NCBI RefSeq assembly: GCF_050303215.1
Contig: NZ_JBNLBH010000057.1
Location: 1 to 64,000 of the forward strand
Direction: 5' to 3'
Origin: Haliangium sp050303215
Lineage (GTDB): Bacteria; Myxococcota_A; Polyangia; Haliangiales; Haliangiaceae
DNA length: 64,000 bases
Shown: piece by piece, positions 43,030 to 58,464 of the stretch
Position numbering within the stretch: the first letter of the stretch is position 1
Layout: each line of letters starts with the position of its first letter
The notes under the pieces: generated by a model
Databases searched by the model: none
Told to the model about the DNA's origin: nothing
What the model saw: only the letters and a program-made list of their open reading frames with translations
Position numbers and translations under genes: made by a program

Positions 43030-44777
43030 GCCCCCGCGCCACACATGATCGCGGCCGGCGCAGGCCGAGCCGCTCGGCTTTGTTGGTAGTGATGGCGGCG
43101 GCGCTCGGGATCGGCCCCGTGGCCATGGCCCAGGAGGAGGAGGCGCCGCCGACCCCAGCCCCGGCCCCGGCCGACACCCGCGAGCGCACCATCGAGGTGC
43201 GCGTGATCGAGGTCGCGGGCCAGTACGCCTACATCGAGCCCGGCGAGGACGCCGGTCTGCGGCCCGGCCAGGACATCACCATCAAGCGCAAGAGCTACCG
43301 GGTGGTGACCGTGTCCCGCCTCAGCGCCGTGATCGCGCTGGGTGACGGCGAGCTCGATCTCGGCGACGCCGGCTCGGCCCGGGTCCGGGTGCGCAACCCC
43401 GACGAGCCGGTGCTGCCCCCGCCGGCCCCGCTGTCCGAATACGAGGGCCAGTGGGGCCCGGGCGAGCGTCCGGCCGCCGGTCAGGACCCCAAGCCCGTGC
43501 CCTTGGGCGGCGGGGCCGACAGCGGCCGTTATCGGGTGCTGGTGCGCGCGGGCGTGTCGGGGCTGGTGAGCGGCGGCGTGAGCCGCGTGTACGGGACCTT
43601 GGGCGCGGCCATGCACGCCGAGCCGTGGCAGGAGGTGCCCTTTGGCGTGGACGCCGACCTGGCCGTGGCCATGTGGCTCGGCACCGGCGCCGACAGCGAC
43701 CGGGGCGCCAACTCCCGCCCGCCGCTGCGGGTGCGCGAGCTGACCCTGCGCTACGGCCCCCGCTCCCGCCCCTACGTCGGCCTGGGCCGACTGCGTTACG
43801 CCGCCACCACCCTGGGCCTGCTCGACGGCGTCCGGCTCACCTCGCCGGCCTTCAACGGCGCCCGGGTGGCCGTCTTTGGCGGCGTGGTGCCCGACGCCCT
43901 CGACGCCATGCCCGACTTCGACCACCGCCGGTTCGGGGTCGAGGCCACCTACCACGAGCCCAACCTGCCCTGGTCGCCGTTCCTGACGGTGGTGGCGCAC
44001 GGGTCGCTGTTCGACGGCGAGCTCGACGAGCGCCGGCTGTCCGGCGTGGCCACCGTGTATCAAGGGCCGCTGACCGTGCACGGGCACGCCGAGCTGTCCT
44101 TCTTCGACGAGGACAACCCCTGGGGCGTGGACCCGGCCGAGCTGACCGCCGCCGGCGTCGACGCCACCGTGCGCTGGGGCAACACCCGCGTCGGCGCGCG
44201 CTTCGACATGCGCCAGCCCGAGCGCTCGCTGTGGCTGGCCTCGTTCGTGCCCCAGTCGTGGCTGTGCACCACCACCCCGCTGCCGCCCCAGGCCATGCCC
44301 GAGCCCTGCGGCCCCGGCCGCGACGTCCGCTACAGCGGCGCGGTCGACGGCCAGGTCGAGTTCGGCTCGCTCACCGTCGCCGCCGGCGGGGCCGCCATCG
44401 GGATCTCCAACGCCGACGGGCTGGAGGAGCTCAACGGCTACCTCGACGCCCGCCTGTACGAGATCCTGGGCCGCTACCGGGCCGGGCTCGGGGTCCTGGT
44501 CGCGCAGAGCTCGCTGTTCGACACCACCGCCGTGCGCGTGAGCGGCGGCGGCCCCATGCCCTTCCTCGACGGCCTCGACCTGTCGGTCTTCTACCGCCCG
44601 GCCCTGATCGTGTACCAGGCCTCGGTCGAAGACTACCTCGACCACCGGGTCGGCGTGGATGTCGCCTACATGCCCATCCCGCGCCTGGACGTCGGGGTCA
44701 GCGTCGAGGCCATGTTCGGCGACGACGTCTCTGGCCTGGGCGCCTTCGCCACCGCGCTGTGGCGCCCGGCGCTGTAG
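43026..44777 (+). CDS. Outer-membrane beta-barrel protein, candidate porin of the cytochrome conduit
   Basis: The 583-residue protein has a signal peptide ending PVAMAQ (about 36). The N-terminal region (about 50-150) has an SH3- or KOW-like feel (RVIEVAGQYAYIEPGEDAGLRPGQDITIKRKSY). The remaining 430 residues alternate hydrophobic and polar residues as in large beta-barrels (VRELTLRYGPRSRPYVGLGR, TYHEPNLPWSPFLTVVAHGS, DGQVEFGSLTVAAGGAAIG) and end near WRPAL. It overlaps the 10-haem gene by 4 bp. A large porin next to multihaem cytochromes is the layout of porin-cytochrome electron conduits (Mtr/Pcc), but no homology to MtrB is claimed; the match is to the genetic arrangement. Confidence 0.82.
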   Translation: MSPRATHDRGRRRPSRSALLVVMAAALGIGPVAMAQEEEAPPTPAPAPADTRERTIEVRVIEVAGQYAYIEPGEDAGLRPGQDITIKRKSYRVVTVSRLSAVIALGDGELDLGDAGSARVRVRNPDEPVLPPPAPLSEYEGQWGPGERPAAGQDPKPVPLGGGADSGRYRVLVRAGVSGLVSGGVSRVYGTLGAAMHAEPWQEVPFGVDADLAVAMWLGTGADSDRGANSRPPLRVRELTLRYGPRSRPYVGLGRLRYAATTLGLLDGVRLTSPAFNGARVAVFGGVVPDALDAMPDFDHRRFGVEATYHEPNLPWSPFLTVVAHGSLFDGELDERRLSGVATVYQGPLTVHGHAELSFFDEDNPWGVDPAELTAAGVDATVRWGNTRVGARFDMRQPERSLWLASFVPQSWLCTTTPLPPQAMPEPCGPGRDVRYSGAVDGQVEFGSLTVAAGGAAIGISNADGLEELNGYLDARLYEILGRYRAGLGVLVAQSSLFDTTAVRVSGGGPMPFLDGLDLSVFYRPALIVYQASVEDYLDHRVGVDVAYMPIPRLDVGVSVEAMFGDDVSGLGAFATALWRPAL

Positions 44778-44829
44778 ACTCCCCGCGACCGACGCGGGGG
44801 CCGGGCCCGGGTCGGGGTGACGCCGCCGG

Positions 44830-45510
44830 CTACTGGTGGGCCGCGGTCCGCTTGGCCAGGGCGTCGAAGAACCCCTGGATGCGGCGCGCGTTGGCGCCCA
44901 GGTCGCCCTTGCCGTCACGCGATCGCGAGCGCATGTCGACCATGGACTTGCCGTCGTGGGGGCGGACCCGGATCACGAAGTCATCGCGGAAGCGGAACAC
45001 CCGCGTCATGGCCACGCCCTCGATGACCATGGCGTTGTCGTCCGCGCGGTCGACGGTCCACCCGGGCTGGGCTTGGGCCAGGTCCCGGGCCAGGTCGAAG
45101 ACCACGCTCGGGGGCGCGTCCAGCACCAGCGCGCTCAGCTCGGGGTAGCCCGCGCGCACGATGGGCACGAACTCGGCCGGGTACTCGGGCGCGGCGGTCA
45201 GCGCGGGTGGGTCTTCGAGGTCGGTGCTGATGTCGTTGATGCGCGGGTAGTCGCGGCCGGCGACGGCCGGGACCGCCACCGCGGCCACGCACCCGAGCCC
45301 GACCAGGGCGCTCACCAGCGGCTGCCGCCCCGACTTGCGAACGGTCGCGATCAGGCCCCAGATCAGGGCCACCAGCCCGAACACGCCCCCCAGCGCGTAG
45401 ATGCCGAAACCGACCAGGGGCGGCACGGCGTTCAGGTAGGAAAGGAGCGGTCCTGAGATGAGGCTGGCCAGCCCCATGATGGAGACGAGGCGATGCACGA
45501 GGCCGTTCAT
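44830..45510 (-). CDS. DUF1499-family membrane protein
   Basis: The 226-residue protein starts at ATG 45510; the longer frame upstream is Arg/Pro-rich and unlikely. Three membrane segments (LVSIMGLASLISGPLLSYL, VGFGIYALGGVFGLVALIWGL, LVSALVGLGCVAAVAVPAV) precede a soluble domain with RINDISTDLEDPPAL, VIEGVAMTRVFRFRDDFVIRV and SMVDMRSRSRDGKGDLGANARRI, the DUF1499 pattern. The function of this family is not established. It converges on the cytochrome island barrel gene, 52 bp away. Confidence 0.9.
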   Translation of the reverse strand: MNGLVHRLVSIMGLASLISGPLLSYLNAVPPLVGFGIYALGGVFGLVALIWGLIATVRKSGRQPLVSALVGLGCVAAVAVPAVAGRDYPRINDISTDLEDPPALTAAPEYPAEFVPIVRAGYPELSALVLDAPPSVVFDLARDLAQAQPGWTVDRADDNAMVIEGVAMTRVFRFRDDFVIRVRPHDGKSMVDMRSRSRDGKGDLGANARRIQGFFDALAKRTAAHQ

Positions 45511-45668
45511 ACCGCGGGCCCGGCCGAGGTCGCAACCGGACCGAGCTGACGGCGAGCGCCGCGGTCGCGTGGGTCGTGATCGCCAGCACGCCGCCGGCGC
45601 CATGGCCTGGTCCCGGCGGCTCGTGTTCGCCCCGGGCGCGGTCCCCGCGCCCGTCGTCGGCGGTGCCG

Positions 45669-47924
<2,256 letters not shown>

Positions 47925-48134
47925 CGTGGATACGTACCATCTCGGTCGCAGAATGGAACCGCTTTTCCGGCCTGACAGGTTCTGACCTGACGACGCAACG
48001 CGTCGAAGGTCGGGCGGCGAGACCGGCGATCCCGGAGACGACGGGCGATGAAAGCCGTGCGAATGCTGTCGGAGTCTATCCAACCCATGGCGACATCGTG
48101 CTAGTGTTGGAGCCTCAGCGGACGAGAGCGAATT

Positions 48135-48362
<228 letters not shown>

Positions 48363-48533
48363 GGCCGTCCGGCGCGTGTGCCGCGCCGGCAGCTCTTCCA
48401 CACGGGTCTACGCCGGCCACGCGGGCAAACGCGTGGGTCGTGCATAGGCCGCAGTGGCGCTTTTGCGTCGCGTTGGTTGCGGCCCGGACCCACGCCCCGG
48501 CGGCTCGGCCGCGCCGAGCAGGGAGTTTGGACC

Positions 48534-49679
<1,146 letters not shown>

Positions 49680-49783
49680 CAGGCTGCTAGGCGGCCCGGC
49701 CGAGCCCGGCCGGAGTTGGCGACGACCACCGGCCCGGCCCCGACGGCTCCCCGGACGGGCGGAAATGCGCTAAGGATCTACCC

Positions 49784-50563
49784 ATGCGTTCTCTCTCCGT
49801 GCCGTCCTGTCCCCAGGCGTCCTCGGTCCGCGCCCGCGGTCTGCCCCTGATCGCGCTCGTGGTCGCGGCCCTGGTCGCGAGTTGGGCCCTGGTTGCGCCC
49901 TCGGCCCAGGCCCAGCGCAAGCGGGCCAAGAAGAAGCCCACCGTGGCCATCTTGTACTTCGACTACGATGGCTCGAACGAGGAGATGGGCTTCTTGCGCA
50001 AGGGCCTCACCCAGATGCTGGTCACCGATCTGACCGGCGCGCCCGAGGTCGACATCGTCGAGCGAGTCCGGCTCGAGGACGCGCTGGCCGAACTCGAGTT
50101 GGGCAAGAGCAAGAAGATCGACCCCCGCTCGGCCAACCGCGTCGGCAAGCTGCTCGGCGCCCGCTACCTGGTCATGGGCGGCTACTTCGACATGGCCGGC
50201 ACGCTGCGCATGGACGCCCGGGTGGTCGAGGTCGAGACCGGCAAGGTGGTGGCCTCGATGGGCAAGCACGCCAAGGTCGATGCGTTCATGAACCTGGAGC
50301 AGTACCTGGCCACCGAACTGGGCAAGGTCTTCCGCACCGAGCTGAGCGCGGCCAGCACTGCTCCGCGCAAGCAGCCCAAGCCGCGCAAGCGGCCCAAGCG
50401 GCCCGAGACCCTCGACGCGCGTCAGGCCGCCGCCTACGGCAAGGCCCTCGACGCCGTCGATCGCGGCGACAAGGGGGAGGCCGAAACCATCCTCGAGGGC
50501 CTGGTCCGGGACAAGCCCGACTTCGAGATCGCGGCCCTCGACCTGGCCAGCCTGCGCAAGTAG
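49784..50563 (+). CDS. CsgG/FlgO-like exported protein
   Basis: The 259-residue protein has a signal peptide (residues 1 to about 44, ending PSAQAQ) and a basic linker, then PTVAILYFDYDGSNEEMGFLRKGLTQML and GARYLVMGGYFDMAGTLRMDARVVEVETGKV. This is the CsgG/FlgO/LpoB-like fold that detects or assembles at the outer membrane. The last 60 residues (ALDAVDRGDKGEAETILEGLVRDKPDFEIAALDLASL) look like a single TPR-type hairpin. It is followed by the export operon after 126 bp. A structural role at the envelope is inferred from the fold. Confidence 0.85.
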   Translation: MRSLSVPSCPQASSVRARGLPLIALVVAALVASWALVAPSAQAQRKRAKKKPTVAILYFDYDGSNEEMGFLRKGLTQMLVTDLTGAPEVDIVERVRLEDALAELELGKSKKIDPRSANRVGKLLGARYLVMGGYFDMAGTLRMDARVVEVETGKVVASMGKHAKVDAFMNLEQYLATELGKVFRTELSAASTAPRKQPKPRKRPKRPETLDARQAAAYGKALDAVDRGDKGEAETILEGLVRDKPDFEIAALDLASLRK

Positions 50564-50689
50564 CGCATTGGTCGCGCGCGTCGGGGCGCCGCCGGCGTGG
50601 AGTTCGCCCGGCCGACGTTGCCGGGGCTTGTGAGCGCCGTGACGGCGCCGCGTTGTGGGCCCCGCCCGGCGCTGTGATATCTTCGCCCA

Positions 50690-52615
50690 GTGGTGACGAG
50701 TCGGCCTGACCATGCCCCGGGTGCGGCCCCTGCGCGGGTGCTCCTGGCGGGCGCCGAGCCTGCGCGGCTGGCCTGGATCGGGGAGGCCTTGGCCGGCCAG
50801 CCCGGGTACACGGTCACGACCGCGACCAGCGCCGGCGAGGTCCTGGCCGCCGTGAATGGCGGCGCGGTAGACGTCGTCATCCTGGGCCGGTCCCTGCGCG
50901 ACCAGCGCCCGGCCGAGCTGCTCGCCCACCTGGCCTCCTCGGGGGAGCCCGGCGGCGACGACGACGGCGACGAGGCCGGCCTCACCACGGCGAGCCAGGG
51001 CGCGAGCGAGCGCGGCCGGCGCGTGGTCGTGCTCGCCACCGACCCGGCGCTGGGTGCGGACGAGCGGCTGTTCTTCGTGATCGAACCCAGCCTGAGCGGG
51101 GACGACCTGCGTGCCCTGCTCGCCAGCGCCCGCGCCCGGCGCGACCGGGCCGAGGCCGAGGCCGCATCGGCGCCGACCTCGCCCGAGCACGCCACCCGGG
51201 TCGAGCGCGTGCTCGAGATCGCGCGCCAGCTCGCCACCCAGCGCGACCTCGAAGGCGCCGCCGAGCTGGCCGTGCGCGCGGTCCTGGCCCTGGTCGACGC
51301 CGACCGCGCCTACTGCCTGTTCTACGACCACGACAGCGGCGCGCTGTGGGCCGAGAGCCCCGATCACGAGTGTGACGGCCACGCCGGCGCCAGCTTGGCC
51401 GGGTTCGCGGCCCGAACCGCCCAGGCCGTGCACGCGCCCCGCGCCGACGCCGACCCGCGCTGGCGGCGCGAGCTCGACGACCACGTGGGCAAGGGCAGCG
51501 AGCACATCTTGGTCCAGCCCATGCTCGGCACCGACGCGCAGGTGCACGCCGTGCTCATCGCGGTCCGGATCGGCGACCACCCCGACTTCACCGCCAAGGA
51601 GCGCGAAGAGCTCGCCCTCCTGGCCCAGCACGCGGCGCCCATGCTCGACCTGTTGGCCCGCCAGGTCGAGGCCCACGCCGCCATCGAGGCCGCCACGCCC
51701 GAGTCGCCGTTTCGGCAAGAGGCCCTCGAAGCCTACACCTCGTGGCAGCGACCCGGCGACGTGGTGCGGGTGTCGCCGCGCTGGGTCGACCGAGTGTACG
51801 CCCTGCTCGTCAGCGCCTGCGTGGCGGCCTTCGTCTACGCCGCGGTCGGCACCGTCAACGAGTACTCGAGCGGCCTGGCCGTGGTCCGCATGGCCGGTCG
51901 GGCCGAGATCACTGCGTCCGTGGCCGGTACCATCGCGTCGGTCCTGGTGGTCCCCGGCCAGCGGGTCCGGGCCGGCCAGGTCCTGGTCGAGCTGTACGAC
52001 GACGACGCCGCGGCCGAATACCGCCGCATCGAGGAGGAGTTCGAGGCCCAGCTCCGCAACCTCTTGCGCTCGCCCGGCGACCCTGGCGTGCGCCAGGCCG
52101 TGGGCTCGCTGCGGGCGCAGAAGGAGCGGGCCGCCTCGCGGGTGGAGGAGCGCCTGATCCGGGCCCCGGCGGCCGGCACCATCAGCGACGTGCGCATCCG
52201 CCCGGGCCAGGCCCTCAGCCCCGGCGAGCTGGTCATGTCTCTGCTCGGCGACGACGCCGACCTGTCCGTGATCGCGCTCCTGCCCGGCGGCGACCGGCCG
52301 CTGCTGCGCCCGGGCATGCCCATGCGGCTCGAGCTCAACGGCTACCGCTACGCGTACCAGGACGTCACCGTCAGCGCCGTGGCCGACGAGGTCATCGGCC
52401 CGGCCGAGGCCGCCCGCTTCCTCGGCGCCCGCATCGCCGACAGCCTCCAGCTCACCGGGCCGGTGGTGCTGGTCCGGGCCCGCCTGCCCCGGGCCACCTT
52501 CGTCGTCGACGATATCGAGTACGGCTATCACGACGGCATGCAGGGACGGGCCGAGGTCCGGGTGCGGGCGCGCACCATCCTGGAGACCCTCATCCCCGCG
52601 CTGGAGCGGCTGTGA
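50690..52615 (+). CDS. Receiver-like/GAF/HlyD-type membrane-fusion protein
   Basis: The 641-residue protein starts at 50690. The first 120 residues resemble a response-regulator receiver domain (RVLLAGAEPARLAWIGEALA; VDVVILGRSL), but the phospho-acceptor Asp position is Gly, so it would not be phosphorylated. A GAF domain follows (about 175-330; RALVDADRAYCLFYDH-like segment; HADPRWRRELDDHV). One membrane helix (about 365-385) leads to a biotinyl-lipoyl and helical hairpin HlyD-type adaptor (GRAEITASVAGTIASVLVVPGQRVRAG), with a second lipoyl half (RAPAAGTISDVRIRPGQALSPGELV). This fusion places a ligand-binding sensor in the cytoplasm and an adaptor in the periplasm. It is followed by the C39 exporter after 13 bp. 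Confidence 0.85.
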   Translation: MVTSRPDHAPGAAPARVLLAGAEPARLAWIGEALAGQPGYTVTTATSAGEVLAAVNGGAVDVVILGRSLRDQRPAELLAHLASSGEPGGDDDGDEAGLTTASQGASERGRRVVVLATDPALGADERLFFVIEPSLSGDDLRALLASARARRDRAEAEAASAPTSPEHATRVERVLEIARQLATQRDLEGAAELAVRAVLALVDADRAYCLFYDHDSGALWAESPDHECDGHAGASLAGFAARTAQAVHAPRADADPRWRRELDDHVGKGSEHILVQPMLGTDAQVHAVLIAVRIGDHPDFTAKEREELALLAQHAAPMLDLLARQVEAHAAIEAATPESPFRQEALEAYTSWQRPGDVVRVSPRWVDRVYALLVSACVAAFVYAAVGTVNEYSSGLAVVRMAGRAEITASVAGTIASVLVVPGQRVRAGQVLVELYDDDAAAEYRRIEEEFEAQLRNLLRSPGDPGVRQAVGSLRAQKERAASRVEERLIRAPAAGTISDVRIRPGQALSPGELVMSLLGDDADLSVIALLPGGDRPLLRPGMPMRLELNGYRYAYQDVTVSAVADEVIGPAEAARFLGARIADSLQLTGPVVLVRARLPRATFVVDDIEYGYHDGMQGRAEVRVRARTILETLIPALERL

Positions 52616-52628
52616 CCCTGGGCTGACC

Positions 52629-55143
<2,515 letters not shown>

Positions 55144-55151
<8 letters not shown>

Positions 55152-56079
55152 CGCGCCGATGTGGCGGTGGGCGCCGGCGCTGGCGCTGGCGTTGGCTGTG
55201 GGCGGCTGCGGCGAGCCCGAGCAGGCCGCGTCCGAGGCCGCGCGCGCCGACGGCGGCCCGGCCCAGCCGGCGGCCACGGTGACCGCGACCGGCGAGCGCG
55301 GCTACGTGGCCGTGATTACCGCGCGCGAGGCTACCGACGTGGCCGCCGAGCTGGCCGGTCGGGTGAAGGCCGTGCACGTCACCTTGGGCGATCACATCGA
55401 CGCCGGCCAGCTCATGGCCGAGCTCGACGACCGCCCGGTGCGCGAGGCCCTGACCATCGCCCAGGCCAACCAGCGCGCGGCCCGGGCGGCCCTCGACCAG
55501 GCCCGGGTCGAGGTCGACGAGGCCGCCCGCCGACTCGAGACCGAGCGCGCGCTCATGGCCCGGGGTACCACCTCGCAGGCCGAGCTCGACAACGCCACCT
55601 TTGCGCACGAAAAGGCCCTGGCCGCCCGGGCTCGGGTCGAGGCCGAGCTGGCCGAGAAGGGCGCCCAGGTCACCACCTTGCAGAGCCGCCTGGCCCAGAC
55701 CCGGGTCACCGCTCCCTACGCCGGCACGGTCAGCGTGCGCTACCTCGACCCCGGCGCGATCGTCAGCGCGGGTACGCCCCTGATTCGCCTGATCGCGTCC
55801 GACGAGCTGTGGGTCAAGTTCGCCGTGCCGTCCCAAGACAGCCAGCGCGTGGCCGTGGGCCAGCGCGTGGCCGTGGACATCGAGCCCGCGGCCCTCACCG
55901 TCGACGCCGTGGTCCGTCACGTGGCCCCCGCGCTGGAGCCGGCGTCGCAGATGATCTTCGCCGAGGCCGAGCTCGTGCTCGGCGACGATCACAGCGCCCA
56001 GGTCAAGGCCGGCCAGGCCGCTCGGGTGCGGCCCCCGGCCCGCGCCGCGGCCCGGCCCTCGGCCCCGCCTGCGGAGTGA
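55144..56079 (+). CDS. HlyD/RND-type periplasmic adaptor lipoprotein
   Basis: The 311-residue protein starts at ATG 55144, 8 bp inside the C39 exporter gene. A lipobox (AVGGC) marks it as a lipoprotein. It shows the lipoyl half-motif AGRVKAVHVTLGDHIDAGQLMAEL, a long coiled-coil hairpin (ALTIAQANQRAARAALDQARVEV and beyond) and the second lipoyl half RVTAPYAGTVSVRYLDPGAIVSAGTPL, then a beta-barrel domain. With the exporter and the GAF/HlyD protein it gives a secretion unit with two adaptors. The outer-membrane channel is not encoded in the window. Confidence 0.9.
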
Positions 56080-56158
56080 CCCGCGCTGCGTGCTCTGGGC
56101 TCCGTCGGCGCGTCGGTCAACACGGTTTCCGGTGTCGGCGTGTGCACGAGCCGCGGGC

Positions 56159-57010
56159 TCAGCCCAGCAGGCCGGCGCGCTTTGCGTCGCTCAGCTCGCG
56201 ATACGTGAGCCCGAGCCGACGCGCGATGATCGCCCGGGCCAGGGCGGCGTAGGGCGCGTCCGGTTCGCAGGCGTCGAGCAGGCGTCGCAAGGTTTGCCGC
56301 TGTGCCAGCTCGTTGTTGCTAACCACGGCGTCCTCGTAGTCGTCGATATCGCGGCTAAGAGCGGTGGCGACGCGCCGTCGCTCCAGCGTCAGGTGTTCGC
56401 GATCGAGGCCGCAGATGTACACGGTACAGCGGCCTTCCAGGCTTTGGCCGCGAACGCCGCCAGTCTCATCGAAGTCGAGGTGCTCGTGCGGGTCGTGGAG
56501 GAATGGATTGAGCAGCGTCGGCCGCTCGCGTCTGTCGCAGTCCGGGGTGACGGCGATGCGTCGGCCGCGCACCGCGAAGCGAGTGCGCTTGTGGTTGTTG
56601 CACCGGGAGCAGGAGAAGACGAAGTTCTCGAATGAGTACGCGAGCCACCAGTAGCCCGGCCGGATCTCGGCGCCGTTGCGAAGCCGCTTCGTCGAAGCAT
56701 CCCAGGTGACCGGCGTGACCGCTGCTTTGGGGCGGTAGTGGTCGACATCGCCCGGGTAGCCGGCGCGAATGCGCGTCTCGCAAAAGGCGCACTTGTGATA
56801 CTGGGCCTCGGCGATGGGCTCGCGGGCCTTCTTCCAGTGCGTCGGAAAGTCGTCGTCACCGGGGGGACGGTCGCCTGCCTTGACGAGCTCTTCGAGGCGC
56901 TTGCGGGCTTTGGTGACGGCGTCGTGCGTGCGGCGCGCGCCACCGCTGCGGGGGCGGCTGGCCCCGAATGCCGGCGGCGCGACCGGGCGGCGGTCGCGCA
57001 GATCGATCAC
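56159..57010 (-). CDS. HNH endonuclease of a Septu-like defence pair (PtuB-like)
   Basis: The 283-residue protein has a zinc-binding/HNH core: KCAFCETRI (CxxC), DVDHYRPK with the catalytic-type Asp-His, WWLAYSFENFVFSCSRCNNHKRTRF (second CxxC, Asn and His). This order, C-x2-C, DH, then SCSRCNNHK, matches the HNH nucleases encoded with Septu ATPases and with some retrons (TIGR02646-like). Its start overlaps the ATPase stop by 4 bp (57007-57010), so the two are coupled. The predicted role is DNA or RNA cleavage on infection, controlled by the ATPase; the trigger is unknown. The C-terminal 110 residues are helical and unassigned. Confidence 0.85.
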   Translation of the reverse strand: MIDLRDRRPVAPPAFGASRPRSGGARRTHDAVTKARKRLEELVKAGDRPPGDDDFPTHWKKAREPIAEAQYHKCAFCETRIRAGYPGDVDHYRPKAAVTPVTWDASTKRLRNGAEIRPGYWWLAYSFENFVFSCSRCNNHKRTRFAVRGRRIAVTPDCDRRERPTLLNPFLHDPHEHLDFDETGGVRGQSLEGRCTVYICGLDREHLTLERRRVATALSRDIDDYEDAVVSNNELAQRQTLRRLLDACEPDAPYAALARAIIARRLGLTYRELSDAKRAGLLG

Positions 57011-58371
57011 TTCTTGCCTCGCTTGGATGCATGGGCCGCCAGCCGGGCGCGCAGGGCTTGCACTCCTTTCTCGACCACGGCTCGCCGCTCGTCGGGTGAG
57101 ACCGCTCCGCGGTTCTGTTTGCGCAGCTCGGCGGCGATCTCGATGGCCAGCTCGTCGATCGGAGAGTCGAAGGTGCGGCCCAGCCGATCGCGCAACTTCT
57201 CGCGCAACGGAGCCACGACGGTCTCGCCTTTACCGGCCTCGATGGCTCTTTGGTACTGTTGCATCAGCTTTTGAGTACGCTCGTCCAGGGTGCTGGCCAG
57301 GCCGAACCACTCGCCGCGCAGGATGTCGTCTGCGCTGCGGCCCTCGGGATCGGGCAGGTTCTGGTAGGTGTCGGCCACGGCGTTCTTGAGCCGGCAGGCG
57401 ATGAGCTCGTCGGCCTCGCACTCGACGATGGTCATGGCCGAGTGGGTGGTGCCGACGATCTGGAGGTCCTTGAAGCGCTTGGATAGGAGCGGCAGGACCT
57501 GGCGCTGCCAGGCCGGGTGCAGGTGCTCGTCGATCTCGTCGATGAGCACCACGCCGCGCACGGCTTTGATGTCGTCCAATCGGTCGGCGGCCAGGGCCAT
57601 GCCGAGCAGATCGAGCACCCAGCCGGCCGTGCCGCGATAGCCGTCGCCGAGGGCGTGGAAGGGCATGGCGCCCCAGGGGCCGTGGATGAGCACCTCGCGC
57701 GCGCTGACTTCGATTTCGTAGCTGGATTTGAGGCGGAGCAGGTGGCGCAGGTGGCTCTTGGTCGCGGGCAGCAGGGTGTCGCGGCCGCTCTCGGTGTCGG
57801 CCAGCTTGATGGCGCGCAGCGTGCCCTCGGGATCGAGCAGCGGAGTATCGTCGCTGAACAGCGAGCGCAGGGCGTCGACGCGGGCGTAGCCCTGGCGCAC
57901 CTCACGGTGACGCGCGCCGCGGTTGACGCCGTAGCCACCGACGAACACACGATGCCAGGGGAAGGCGTCGGGTGTGGTACGCGTGTGAACGGTCTCCTGG
58001 CCGGCGGCGCCGCGCTCGACCTCGGTGGTGATGCGGAGCTCGGCCCCGGGGTCATTGGGATCGAGGAAGGAGAGGTCGATCACCGCGCGATCGGCGTAGT
58101 TTCCCCGCTTGTTGCGTCGGACGAAGTCACCGGCGAGATCGCTCATGAGCGCGCTGGCCTCGCGCTGCTGGCACATCCCGATGGCAATGGCGCGGAGCAG
58201 GGAGGTCTTGCCGCTGCCGTTGTCGCCGACGATGATGGTTCGCATGCGCGGGCTGCGCTTGCGCATGAAGTCTACGTCGATGTCCTTGAAGCAGCGGGCG
58301 TTCTGCACCTGCAGGCGGCGCAGGTACAGCGGCCTGCCGGGCGAGTTCTTGGGCTTCGAGCGTTTGGCCAT
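57007..58371 (-). CDS. AAA-type ATPase of a Septu-like defence pair (PtuA-like)
   Basis: The 454-residue protein starts at ATG 58371 (MAKRSKPKN). It has Walker A VGDNGSGKTSLL (about 52-60), a helical central domain, and Walker B GVVLIDEIDEHLHPAWQ with a THSAMTI sensor region, as in OLD/ABC-type ATPases of the PtuA group. PtuA-PtuB pairs (Septu) defend against phages. The coupled HNH gene 4 bp overlapping supports that reading over a lone SMC-like ATPase. It is followed upstream by a promoter region shared with the dienelactone hydrolase gene. No further defence gene is adjacent. Confidence 0.85.
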   Translation of the reverse strand: MAKRSKPKNSPGRPLYLRRLQVQNARCFKDIDVDFMRKRSPRMRTIIVGDNGSGKTSLLRAIAIGMCQQREASALMSDLAGDFVRRNKRGNYADRAVIDLSFLDPNDPGAELRITTEVERGAAGQETVHTRTTPDAFPWHRVFVGGYGVNRGARHREVRQGYARVDALRSLFSDDTPLLDPEGTLRAIKLADTESGRDTLLPATKSHLRHLLRLKSSYEIEVSAREVLIHGPWGAMPFHALGDGYRGTAGWVLDLLGMALAADRLDDIKAVRGVVLIDEIDEHLHPAWQRQVLPLLSKRFKDLQIVGTTHSAMTIVECEADELIACRLKNAVADTYQNLPDPEGRSADDILRGEWFGLASTLDERTQKLMQQYQRAIEAGKGETVVAPLREKLRDRLGRTFDSPIDELAIEIAAELRKQNRGAVSPDERRAVVEKGVQALRARLAAHASKRGKK

Positions 58372-58464
58372 GGGTCCGATCAATCAGTGCGTGGCGATGC
58401 TACCATATGGCTGCTCGCCGCTCGCCGCTCTCGGCGCTTGCCTCGCCGGCGCCCATGGCCGACC

